From: Triticum aestivum
Lineage: Eukaryota; Streptophyta; Magnoliopsida; Poales; Poaceae
Length of the DNA stretch: 64,000 bases
Assembly: GCF_018294505.1 (NCBI RefSeq)
Contig: NC_057811.1
Span: forward strand, 24,199,483 to 24,263,482
Direction of reading: 5' to 3'
The position numbers and the translations under genes were made by a program. Below, one piece after another: positions 11,416 to 21,800 of this stretch. Each line of letters begins with the position of its first letter. Positions within the stretch are counted from its first letter, which is position 1. Under the pieces are notes generated by a model, which saw only the letters and a list, made by a program, of their open reading frames with translations, had not been told where the DNA came from and searched no databases.

Positions 11416-14400
11416 TGTCACGACCGGATTTTTGGGATATAAATTCCCAGAAAAACGGCCTGTGTGCTCACCAGCCCCAGGATTACTGTTAGCTGATGAG
11501 GTACCAACTTGATACAAGAAGTCCAAGCATGGGACAAAAATATGTAGTACAAGGCCATTTAGGCCTGGGAGTACAACACTTGGTTTCTAATGGTAGAGGG
11601 CGGAAGCGGTTGGAAACATCTGCGTCTATGGGACTCCATTTCCCACAAGAACAGCTGACCAGGATAACTCCTATCTTCGCGAGGTTGCAAACGTCAACAG
11701 CGTAGGTTCCGAGGTTGTCACCGCGATGCATACCTCCACGCAAGGAAATCTGGCCAAGACAATAGCCAGGGACAAGCCAGTGAGTACGTTTGAATGTACT
11801 CGCAAACATTAAGAACACGGGTATAATATATCAAACATACTCCAGATTTAAATAGATGATCATACATCCGTCACGAAATATACGAAAATCATGATGCGCA
11901 CATATGGATAAAAATATACCAAAATAAAATACTGGGTGCCAAACGAGTGTCTGAATGACTCCTCGAGCGGAAAATGCAGAAATAATAATGCCGCAGTCGG
12001 GCGTCTGAGCGACACCACATAAAGGGCTTATAAAAAGGTAAGTGAACAACAAGCATGCCGCAGTCGGGCGTCTGAGCGACGCCATAGAAAGGGCTTATAA
12101 GAAAAGTAATCACAGTGAATATCCAGGAGGTAGAACCATCCCAGGGATAATCAATAATATGCATAATATAAATGGTTAGTCCAAAACAATAAGGATCATA
12201 ATCCAAAGGTGCCATGATCATAAACAAAATTTAATAAGTCGTTTCTCCATCCGAAAACCGATAATTTAGTCGAGCCGTATCTCCATCCGAATACCGTTGC
12301 TATGATCCAGTTAACCGTGTCTCCACCCGAATACCGTCCCAGAGTTCTAGTTAAATCGTTCTCCATCCGAATACCGTTACAGATTTAACTCAGACTGTGG
12401 CCTCTACTTAAGAACATGACTATCCGACAGGATATATCCTCTGCAGAGGGAGCACCATTTTCCACGAGTAACGGGATTACTCAGTCCCTCGGGACTAATT
12501 CGGTCTACGGTCTTTTGACTGAAAACACGCCTGACCTGCACACACCAGCTTAACCCACTAGTGCCTGGAATCACCCACGACACCTGCCAAGCAAAACTCT
12601 GAGTGGGGAGGCTACAACCTCGAGTAGCATGGGATCACAAAATTTATACCGCGCGCAAACTAGGGGAGCAACCCCCCTCGGCTCCAACACCCATGCCCCC
12701 GGACCGACTGACAGGCTTTAATCCGTGGCCACGGGACCTTCATCACGGCCTCTCTGTACGGTGTGTGCTTTGGAAAGGGGTTGACAACCTACTGAACCAT
12801 ACCCTGTCCCCTGCAGGGACAAGTGGTGGTACCGACAAAAGGAAGCTATTGAACAAGACTCGGTCTACAACCGACTCAGGTGGTCCAAGTATCCACCAAC
12901 AATATTTCCACTAGTGAAATAAATCACCACTCCTCGAGCCTCACCATGCTACGCCGGGCATACTCGTCTCAACGAGGGATTAGGGACAAGCTCGTGTCTA
13001 CCCAAGACCACGACTTTCCCGCTTCCTACCGGTGTGCAAGAGAAGCTCACGAGGATGATCCAAATCCTTAGTGTATTCATTGCTGGCCACAAACAACTCC
13101 AAAGTGCACTCATGCACGAGACTATACCGATACATAAAGCTATCACATACTCCAAGTCAAAAAGGTGTTGTAACCATATCCAAACACCTCCCAAAATATT
13201 ATGCCAGAGTTCAGAAATGCTTGCCTTCAAGAGCATGCAAAGGGTGCACTTATTGGAAGCTTTCCTTTTCCTCCAAAAATCCTATTTTGCAAAAATACAC
13301 AAATACAAATATTTCAAACACAGTACGAAAAACCTGTCTCAAATATTTTTGAAATAAATCTTAAAATAAACTAGATGAAATTTGAGAGAGGTAGGAAAAA
13401 GAATCAACTCATTTGGAGTTTTATTTTAAAAGTTATAGCCAGTCAAAGTTTGGTCAAATCTGTTTTTAAATAAAACCAGAAAAAGGAAAACGCTTCGAGG
13501 GAAAACGCTTTCGCAGCAGAGAAACGTACGCGGGGTTTTGCGTCTTCACTTAAGCAGAGAGAGGGCGGTCGAGCGAGTCGCTGACAGTGGGTCCAGAGGG
13601 CCCACTAGTCAGGTTTGACTGGCCTCCCTCTTCCTCCTTTCTCTGCGCCCGAACGGTGGCGGGGCTCCGGCGATCACCGGCGACGAACGGCGGCTCCTTG
13701 AGGGCATCTGTGGGCAGGGATGGGACGGCAAGACCGAGGCGATCCTCTGGGTGGTTGAAGGGTCGTCGGAGGTGGAGGATAACGCCGGCGGCGAGCTCCG
13801 CGGCGGAGGGAAGCTACGGTGGTGAAGTGACTATTGTGCTCCGGTGGTCTCCGATCGGGTTTGGGCAGCTGGGCAGCTCCGCAAGACTACGGGGAGGTTC
13901 TTGGTGGCGCTAGTTGGGCGAAAGGGCGGCTGGTTGCGACGAATCGCGCCGGGGCTTGGCGGTGGCCGAGCTGGCCAGAGTTGGGGAGGACGGCCACTAC
14001 AGGCCGATTCACTACGCGGGAAGCTCTACGGGGAGTGCCTGATGTCGCCTGCGTGCTCGGAGGGGCTCGGCGACCCTTTATATAGCGCGACGAGGCAGGC
14101 TCCGTGGAGGCAGAAGATAAGCTCGTCGGCGACAGCCGTTGCTGTAGTTGCAGGGCGTCGTGGCGGCGACGAACGCGTGCCGACGAGCGGGAGGAGAAGC
14201 ACGACCTGTGCTCCGGGGCAGTTGGCGTGCGCTGGTGGTTTGGGCGGCGCCGTCCGCGGCGGAATCCACTGCCGACGCCGGCGTGCCGCCAAGGGCGCGG
14301 CCAGCGGCGCAGCGGGGTGCCAGAGCTATCGTGGAGCAGGGGGCGGCTAGTGCGTGGCTCAGCGATGCAGAAGGGACCAGGGTCGGGTCACGTCGAGCGC

Positions 14401-15507
14401 GGCAGTGCGGCGTGTCGGCGTAGTGCGCGCGCGTGCAAAACGTGCGCTCTGGGCGCGCCCAGATCACGCACGGCAACTGCTCGACGAAATGCCAGCGCGC
14501 TCTAGGGCTCGAGGGTGGAGCTGGCACTGCACAGGATGAAGGTAGGGGTAGCAAGGCACTCTGTGGACAAGGTTGATGGGGCTGGGGTACAAGTCCACAA
14601 TGCAAACCAGAGAGCTTGCCAAAAATGAATGTGCACACCAGGTGTTCGACAGAATGCCAAGTGCACTTAGGCAACTCTTGGAGTGGCCAAAATCTCCAGA
14701 TCAGTGTCTCTTTAGATGCAGGAGATGGTGGTAAGATTAGTTTGGCAAACACAGAAAGTTGATAGTGCAAGTTTTGCAAAACTCCAGTTCTGGACAGAAA
14801 ACAGAAGGGTTTAGAGCATGCACTTCAAAACCTCCAATGAGCCCAATCTCCTGGACTTAAGAGTTTGGTAGGAAGGGCTACAAGTAGGAGAAAGCTCACG
14901 GTCACTAGAGCAAGGAAAAATATGGTTGCAGTACAAATCACCAAATTGGACCAGAATGCAAAAGAGGTTGATCCACTCAAATTTTCCAAAGAACATCATT
15001 GGGTTTTTGCTTGAAGATGAATTGTATGCATCCACTGTCATCTCCAAACACTTGGAAGAATTTTTGAAGAAATATTTAAATGGGTTGCAGTGCAAAAGTG
15101 CCTACTGGACCAGATTGGAAAAATTGGTGTAGAGCTCAAAATCTCCAATGGCCAGAAGATATTTTTGCATAAAAGTGATGTGGAAACATCACATGACATC
15201 CCCAAATTTTGGTGGAATTTTTAAAAGCATTTGTCAAGTGGTTGTAGTGCAAATAGGCCCCAAATGCAAAAGGAATCATTTTAAAGAAGGAAAGCTCTTG
15301 AAGAAATAAATCTTGCAACATTAGGATCCACTGATAAGTAATTGTTTTATTATAGAGAAAAATCAAGTCCAACAATACCTTTGATGGTTTCTCCCACTAG
15401 AGGCAAAAATCCAAAATCACAAAGGTAAAACTTGACAATTGGAGAAGTTTTATTTCCTGGCAACATTTTAATAAATAAAATAAAGCCAAAACTTTTGGGG
15501 TGTCACA
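11416..15507 (-). repeat. 3' LTR of LARD1
   Basis: Nearly identical to 18888-22958. Differences include small indels: an extra GGGCAGCT repeat near 13870, a 23-base segment near 14650 missing from the other copy, and a few-base insert near 12687 in the other copy. The minus-strand TATA box (TATATAAA, 14077-14084) marks the promoter. The LTR also holds four copies of a roughly 40-bp repeat with CCATCCGAATACCG (12240-12385). Confidence 0.85.
14077..14084 (-). promoter_or_regulatory. TATA box in LARD1 3' LTR
   Basis: TATATAAAGGGTCGCC on the minus strand, identical in position to the copy in the 5' LTR. In the 3' LTR it could drive read-out into the solo LTR and Gypsy-A LTR to the left. Confidence 0.5.
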
Positions 15508-15546
15508 ACACTACCCCCCTTAAGAAAAATCTCGTCCTCGAGATTT
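15508..15546 (-). promoter_or_regulatory. LARD1 polypurine tract and adjoining hairpin / pol C-terminal relic
   Basis: On the minus strand AAGGGGGGTAG (15511-15522) lies just before the 3' LTR and is the plus-strand primer. Immediately upstream, 15527-15546 is an 8-base perfect hairpin (AAATCTCG, loop TCCT, CGAGATTT). Read as protein on minus, this segment gives NLEDEIFLKGG. That resembles the last residues of chromovirus (Tekay-type) polyproteins, suggesting a relic of lost pol. Confidence 0.6.
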
Positions 15547-15723
15547 GTTGAAAGTTGCTTTGAACAAGAATTGTTTTGAAATAAATTTGTTTTTATCAAA
15601 GAAATCCTCCAGTTGCATAAAAACAAACGGTTACAGTGAGAGGGCAATAAGTGGTGTAAAACCACAGTGTGCTACACTGGCGTAGTGTGGAAAAATCCAC
15701 GGTTAGGGAAACGAGATATTTCT

Positions 15724-16080
15724 ACGGGATACAGTAATTGAGAATAAATTCTAAATTACTAAAATACGCTGGTCGCACCCGGGAGCACAGTGCTCTCTCT
15801 GGCTGACAGGTGGGCCCAGGGCCCACTGTCGGCCTCTTCTCCTTCCTCTGGCTCTCTCTTCTCTCTCGCGCGTTCTCCCGCGCTTCCTCCACCGGCGATG
15901 CCAAGCTCGTAGGGCATCGAGGTCGTACCATGGTAGTGCGCGGCGTGCTAGCTGCCGGTGCAGCGTGCACTCACCTCGCGGGCCAGGGGCTGTCGGCACT
16001 GCTCGCGGACTCGCCTCCGAACACCGGCGGTCGAGCGACGAGTGGCGCTGGTGGACCTCGCCCACCGTACACCGATTCTC
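15724..16080. other. LARD1 interior, non-coding stretch
   Basis: GC-rich sequence between the 3' LTR side and the antisense small gene. Open frames overlap on both strands without domains. It contains the upstream region of the antisense TATA box at 16085. Confidence 0.3.
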
Positions 16081-16084
16081 GGGC

Positions 16085-16091
16085 TATAAAA
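16085..16091 (+). promoter_or_regulatory. TATA box upstream of the antisense small gene
   Basis: GGGCTATAAAACG is followed after about 25 bases by a pyrimidine-rich tract (CTCCTCTCTTCTTCCTC) typical of a plant initiator and leader. No ATG occurs between it and the ATG at 16193. Confidence 0.5.
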
Positions 16092-16192
16092 CGACCGCGG
16101 TGCTCCTCTCTTCTTCCTCACACCCGGCCTCGCTCCTTCTCCTCCTTCCTTCTCCTCCATAGCTGCTGGCAGGAGCTCGAGCCGAGGCTCTA

Positions 16193-16354
16193 ATGGCGGA
16201 GGCAATGCCGGATTGGTATGTGGTCCTGGTGTGTGGAGGCTTGGCGGTGCTGCTGGGGTCCTCCGTGCTCCTGTGCACGATGATCCTGGATGATCGTCGT
16301 GATGCTGCCGCTCGAGTGTTGGCTCTTCGCGGTGGCGGCGACCACGTGGATTAG
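16193..16354 (+). CDS. Small single-pass membrane protein ORF (53 aa), antisense to LARD1
   Basis: ATG GCG at 16193 opens 53 codons ending in TAG at 16354. The start is the first ATG downstream of a canonical TATA box (16085), with a leader near 80 nt. A second Met is at codon 5. Residues about 8-32 form one strongly hydrophobic run (WYVVLVCGGLAVLLG, then SSVLLCTMIL). A charged tail (LDDRRDAAARVLALRGGGD) follows, so a single transmembrane helix or signal anchor is predicted. It lies on the strand opposite to LARD1 transcription, between the second sense ORF and the 3' LTR. I do not recognise a family. The open length alone is not significant; the promoter, leader and hydrophobic segment together make it a candidate gene. 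Confidence 0.4.
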   Translation: MAEAMPDWYVVLVCGGLAVLLGSSVLLCTMILDDRRDAAARVLALRGGGDHVD

Positions 16355-16772
16355 GCGCGGCGTCGGGGCTGACTGCTGTCGGAGTGTTGGGGCAGCTCGT
16401 GCTCGAGCGAACACTCACAAATCTCTCTTACTGGGACGGTGGTGTCCTCGAGTGCGATTAGATAGGCGCAAAAATGTGTTCAAAATTTGTAATAGTGCTC
16501 GAGGTCGAGTGGTGGCTGCTGAGAGTTTGCTGTAATGATGCTGCGCGAATAAAAATCTATGCCGGGAAAATGCATATGTACGCAGTAATAACTTGGGGAA
16601 AAAAATCTCCTCGAAAACATGTTGCCAGAGAAGAAATAATTAAAACAAAACTAACAGCAGTAACACTGCTCACAAAACAGGAACAAAAAAAACGGATCCG
16701 TTGCACAAAGATTTTACGAACATGCTGCAACACACAAATACAAGTACTGGACAATAAATACATCGGAGGCGT

Positions 16773-17405
16773 TTACAAAGAAAACGGTAAGGCGACAGAG
16801 TCCTGAGAAAACGCCTCTGGCACTGGGGCACACTCCTCTTCTATCGGGGGAAGCGGGATAACCAGCCGATGAATGCGCCCTTCTTGGCCAGGCCTCAGTG
16901 GTCTGCCAATAGCGATCCAAGGATTTAAATCAGCGAGGCTCTGGAGATAGCCCATTACTCGCTGAGTTAAACGCTCCTGAGCGATGACGTACTGGACAAG
17001 GTTGGCCAGTACTGGATCTCTCTCAATGCGCCCACCGGGAAAAGATGCAACTTCTCCGGGTGCTGCACGACTCGGAAAATAATAGTATCCTCGCTCGCTG
17101 GCATAGGGTACTGCGAATCGAAGACGAGTGAGCGCCTCGTACGCAGCAGCTTCTATGGCCATCTGGGGAGTCGGCATGGATTTCCCCACGAAGGCGACTT
17201 CCGTGGGATCTTGGTTTGGGTAGGCGGGAGGGATGTGCACCACTGCCCAGTATTTCGAGGTGGAAGGAGTGATCCTTGATTTGAGCAACTCGTACTGGGG
17301 TGGACGGGTGGCACTCATAGTACTGCAGGTAAAGTCCCCCAATAATTTGACAAAGCTGCCTGGGGTTGCGTCTGGGGTTCTCAGATAAATGCTGGGGGTC
17401 GACAT
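16773..17405 (-). CDS. LARD1 second sense ORF, dsRBD-like protein (210 aa)
   Basis: ATG at 17405 follows a TATA box at 17472-17479 with no ATG between; the longer frame to 17483 would start at GTG. The protein is clearly paralogous to the 264-aa ORF upstream. Without gaps the two share G16, F18, P35-P36, Y38, Y52-W53-A54, V56-H57-I58. They then share F-x-G, a helix with AI-AAA-EALTRLR, YYFPSR, DPVLANLVQYV and a final amphipathic segment. The order helix (16-30), strand (38-42), strand (52-58), strand (F-V-G), helix (AIEAAAYEALTRLR) matches a double-stranded-RNA-binding domain. The basic KKxAK of active domains is not evident. A domain role is inference; no retrotransposon enzyme motif is present. 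Confidence 0.65.
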   Translation of the reverse strand: MSTPSIYLRTPDATPGSFVKLLGDFTCSTMSATRPPQYELLKSRITPSTSKYWAVVHIPPAYPNQDPTEVAFVGKSMPTPQMAIEAAAYEALTRLRFAVPYASERGYYYFPSRAAPGEVASFPGGRIERDPVLANLVQYVIAQERLTQRVMGYLQSLADLNPWIAIGRPLRPGQEGRIHRLVIPLPPIEEECAPVPEAFSQDSVALPFSL

Positions 17406-17471
17406 GGCAAGGAATGGTTGTGAGTGCTGCGCACAAAGGTGAGGAGTGCTCGGCAAGGTCACGAAGCGGCC

Positions 17472-17479
17472 TTTATATA
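17472..17479 (-). promoter_or_regulatory. TATA box of LARD1 second sense ORF
   Basis: GGTGCTATATAAAGGCC on the minus strand, 67 bases before the ATG at 17405. Its position suggests a separate promoter, not only LTR-driven transcription. Confidence 0.55.
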
Positions 17480-17775
17480 GCACCGGGGCTGGGATATCTA
17501 CCGGGGTGGAAGGTAACTGGCTGACGATCCTGTACTCGGGTCAAAGCCACAGATATACACGTCACATAAATGGGACGCATTACTGTGGATGCCGACGGGG
17601 TTGGTCTAGGTAGCTGCGCCCGAAAAATAAAAATGCAACTGTACGCCAACGTACACATGCATAGCTACTACTCCAAAAATAGGAGCGCTCAAATAGACAG
17701 CATGCAACAATAGCGGTACAAGGCCACACATTACAAAGCGTAGGAAAACTAAGGCTCGATACAACTTTGAGCGAC

Positions 17776-18570
17776 TTAGTCTACTTCGTTAACGTCTAGG
17801 TGAGCTGGCCTTGCGGACGCCGATGCTTCTCCACGGTTCTCACCGTCGGGATTTGCTGGCTGAGGCTGAGGTGCTGCAAGGTCGGGGAAGAGGTGATGAC
17901 CATCCCGGGGGTTGTTGGCCCAGATCCCGCTGGAATGGGTCTCCAAAAGGCGACGAAGCGCTTCTGGGGTCACCAAGGTGCTCTGGTGGATGGCTGGCGC
18001 AGACCTCGGGGGATCGATCGGGTGTCCGAACAGCACGACTGGGTTGTCGGTGTCGGGCTCCGCTTCTCTCCTTGCCGGGGCTCGGCGAACCAGCTCTCCA
18101 CGAGCTGCGATCAGATCGAGAGTGACCTGATCGAACAGTTGCTCCAGTGCGCTTACATAGCGTACCAGATGCAATAGCGCCGGATCCGTCTCGTGGTCTC
18201 CGTTGGCGACTTGGGGCGGCCTACCATACCCGTCACGACTGGGGTAGTAGTGGAACGAGCGACAGTTAACTCTGGGCGACAAGTGCCGGAGTTGAACTAT
18301 AGCTTCGCGGGCTGCCAGTTGGATGGCTTGTGGCTCGAAGGAAGTGGTCCTTCCAGTGAACCTATAGGGGCGCTCTGGCGACAGACCCCTACTGTAGATG
18401 TGCACAGTGGCCCAGTACTGACGGCTTTCACCGTACATGGGTCCTTGGTACACAACATACTCAGGGGGCTCCTCCAACGCATAGGCACGGCGGGTGAGGT
18501 TTGCGAGCACGGTCACAAAACCTCCTAGGTTGGTCGCTCTGGTCTCATTGTGAACAATGGGACCAGGCAT
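17776..18570 (-). CDS. LARD1 first sense ORF, dsRBD-like protein (264 aa)
   Basis: The frame is open for 264 codons from ATG at 18570, 53 bases after a TATA box. Residues 16-97 follow the dsRBD order. A helix (FVTVLANLTRRAYA) is followed by PPEYVVYQG (35-43), a second strand RQYWATVHI (50-58) and a third strand YRFTG (69-73). A C-terminal helix with QAIQLAAREAIVQL (81-94) closes the fold. After it come FHYYPSRDGYG, ETDPALLHLVRYVSALEQL and a Pro-rich acidic tail. The 210-aa ORF downstream is a paralogue, so the pair arose by duplication. It is the first gene after the 5' LTR and primer site, the usual gag position, but no gag or zinc-knuckle motif is seen. The fold assignment is inference from pattern. 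Confidence 0.7.
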   Translation of the reverse strand: MPGPIVHNETRATNLGGFVTVLANLTRRAYALEEPPEYVVYQGPMYGESRQYWATVHIYSRGLSPERPYRFTGRTTSFEPQAIQLAAREAIVQLRHLSPRVNCRSFHYYPSRDGYGRPPQVANGDHETDPALLHLVRYVSALEQLFDQVTLDLIAARGELVRRAPARREAEPDTDNPVVLFGHPIDPPRSAPAIHQSTLVTPEALRRLLETHSSGIWANNPRDGHHLFPDLAAPQPQPANPDGENRGEASASARPAHLDVNEVD

Positions 18571-18622
18571 CGTGGCTGGGTTTGGGAGAAAGAGGCTGTG
18601 CGGTGCTGTGGCTAGCGTGCCC

Positions 18623-18630
18623 TATTTATA
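18623..18630 (-). promoter_or_regulatory. TATA box of LARD1 first sense ORF
   Basis: CCTATAAATAGGGC on the minus strand, 53 bases from the ATG at 18570 with no intervening ATG. The implied leader is very short. Confidence 0.55.
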
Positions 18631-18870
18631 GGAAAAGGGGACGGAGTCTTCCTCCGCACGCTTGCGATAGAGACGGGTTGGGTGTCGGTCACTGGCGCGT
18701 GATCGACGGGCTAGGTTGATAGGTTGGGCACCGTCCGCCGAAAAGGGCGTCGGGTCACTGTGGGGCTACCTTACGCAGGAAGCTTGACCGGGGGTCAGGC
18801 TAAGGTCTGATGGTTTGGTTAACCTAAGTTTATTGACCTGGCTAAGATAGGATTAGCCAATGGTCAGCCT

Positions 18871-18884
18871 GGCTCTGATACCAA
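18871..18884 (-). promoter_or_regulatory. LARD1 primer-binding site (initiator Met-tRNA)
   Basis: On minus the sequence TTGGTATCAGAGCC lies three bases inside the 5' LTR boundary (18888). It is complementary to the 3' end of initiator methionine tRNA and fixes the element's direction. Confidence 0.85.
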
Positions 18885-18887
18885 GTC

Positions 18888-21800
18888 TGTCACGACCGGA
18901 TTTTTGGGATATAAATTCCAAGAAAAACGGCATGTGTGCTCACCAGCCCCAGGATTACTGTTAGCTGATGAGGTACCAACTTGATACAAGAAGTCCAAGC
19001 ATGGGACAAAAATATGTAGTACAAGGCCTTTTAGGCCTGGGAGTACAACACTTGGTTTCTAATGGTAGAGGGCGGAAGCGGTTGGAAACATCTGCGTCTA
19101 TGGGACTCCATTTCCCACAAGAACAGCTGACCAAGATAACTCCTATCTTCGCGAGGTTGCAAACGTCAACAGCGTAGGTTCCGAGGTTGTCACCGCGATG
19201 CATACCTCCACGCAAGGAAATCTGGCCAAGACAATAGCCAGGGACAAGCCAGTGAGTACGTTTGAATGTACTCGCAAACATTAAGAACACGGGTATAATA
19301 TATCAAACATACTCCAGATTTAAATAGATGATCATACATCCGTCACGAAATATACGAAAATCATGATGCGCACATATGGATAAAAATATACCAAAATAAA
19401 ATACTGGGTGCCAAACGAGTGTCTGAATGACTCCTCGAGCGGACAATGCAGAAATAATAATGCCGCAGTCGGGCGTCTGAGCGACACCACATAAAAGGCT
19501 TATAAAAAGGTAAGTGAACAACAAGCATGCCGCAGTCGGGCGTCTGAGCGACGCCACAGAAAGGGCTTATAAGAAAAGTAATCACAGTATATATCCAGGA
19601 GGTAGAACCATCCCAGGGATACTCAATAATATGCATAATATAAATGGTTAGTCCAAAACAATAAGGATCATAATCCAAAGGTGCCATGATCATAAACAAA
19701 ATTTAATACAGTCGTTTCTCCATCCGAAAACCGATAATTTAGTCGAGCCGTATCTCCATCCGAATACCGTTGCTATGATCCAGTTAACCGTGTCTCCACC
19801 CGAATACCGTCCCAGAGTTCTAGTTAAATCGTTCTCCATCCGAATACCGTTACAGATTCAACTCAGACTGTGGCCTCTACTTAAGAACATGACTATCCGA
19901 CAGGATATATCCTCTGCAGAGGGAGTACCATTTTCCACGAGTAACGGGATTACTCAGTCCCTCGGGACTAATTCCGTCTACGGTCTTTTGACTGAAAACA
20001 CGTCTGACCTGCACACACCAGCTTAACCCACTAGTGCCTGGAATCACCCACGACACCTGCCAAGCAAAACTCTGAGTGGGGAGGCTACAACCTCGAGTAG
20101 CATGGGGTCACAAAATTTATACCGCGCGCAAACTAGGGGAGCAACCCCCCTCGGCTCCATGCGGAAACACCCATGCCCCCGGACCGAATGACAGGCTTTA
20201 ATCCGTGGCCACGGGACCTTCATCACGGCCTCTCTGTACGGTGTGTGCTTTGGAAAGGGGTTGACAACCTACGGAACCATACCCTGTCCCCTGCAGGGAC
20301 AAGTGGTGGTACCGACAAAAGGAAGCTATTGAACAAGACTCGGTCTACAACCGACTCAGGTGGTCCAAGTATCCACCAACAATATTTCCACTAGTGAAAT
20401 AAATCACCACTCCTCGAGCCTCACCATGCTATGCCGGGCATACTCGTCTCAACGAGGGATTAGGGACAAGCTCGTGTCTACCCAAGACCACGACTTTCCC
20501 GCTTCCTACCGGTGTGCAAGAGAAGCTCATGAGGATGATCCAAATCCTTAGTGTATTCATTGCTGGCCACAAACAACTCCAAAGTGCACTCATGCACGAG
20601 ACTATACCGATACATAAAGCTATCACATACTCCAAGTCAAAAAGGTGTTGTAACCATATCCAAACACCTCCCAAAATATTATGCCAGAGTTCAGAAATGC
20701 TTGCCTTCAAGAGTATGCAAAGGGTGCACTTATTGGAAGCTTTCCTTTTCCTCCAAAAATCCTATTTTGCAAAAATACACAAATACAAATATTTCAAACA
20801 CAGTACCAAACCTGTCTCAAATATTTTTGAAATAAATCTTAAAATAAACTAGATGAAATTTGAGAGAGGTAGGAAAAAGAATCAACTCATTTGGAGTTTT
20901 ATTTTAAAATTTATAGCCAGTCAAAGTTTGGTCAAATCCGTTTTTAAATAAACCAGAAAAAGGAAAACGCTTCGAGGGGAAAACGCTTTCGCAGCAGAGA
21001 AACGTACGCGGGGTTTTGCGCCTTCACTTAAGCAGAGAGAGGGCGGTCGAGCGAGTTGCTGACAGTGGGTCCAGAGGGCCCACTAGTCAGGTTTGACTGG
21101 CCTCCCTCTTCCTCCTTTCTCTGCGCCCGAACGGTGGCGGGGCTCCGGCGATCACCGGCGACGAACGGCGGCTCCTTGAGGGCATCTGTGGGCAGGGATG
21201 GGACGGCAAGACCGAGGCGATCCTCTGGGTGGTTGAAGGGTCGTCGGAGGTGGAGGATAACGCCGGCGGCGAGCTCCGCGGCGGAGGGAAGCTACGGTGG
21301 TGAAGTGACTATTGTGCTCCGGTGGTCTCCGATCGGGTTTGGGCAGCTCCGCAAGACTACGGGGAGGTTCTTGGTGGCGCTAGTTGGGCGAAAGGGCGGC
21401 TGGTTGCGACGAATCGCGCCGGGGCTTGGCGGCGGCCGAGCTGGCCGGAGTTGGGGAGGACGGCCACTACAGGCCGATTCACTACGCGGGAAGCTCTACG
21501 GGGAGTGCCTGATGTCGCCTGCGTGCTCGGAGGGGCTCGGGGACCCTTTATATAGCGCGACAAGGCGGGCTCCGTGGCGGCAGAAGATAAGCTCGTCGGC
21601 GACAGCCGTTGCTGTAGTTGCAGGGCATCGTGGCGGCGACGAACGCGTGCCGACGAGCGGGAGGATAAGTACGACCTGTGCTCCGGGGCAGCTGGCATGC
21701 GCTGGTGGTTTGGGCGGCGCCGTCCGTGGCGGAATCCACTGCCGACGCCGGCGTGCCGCCAAGGGCGCGGCCAGCGGCACGGCGGGGTGCCAGAGCTATA

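Noticed and set aside
14078..14779. 233-codon minus ORF in LARD1 LTR and its counterpart at 21548-22108
   Set aside because: Starts just upstream of the LTR TATA box, the two LTR copies differ by frame-changing indels, and no motif is seen.
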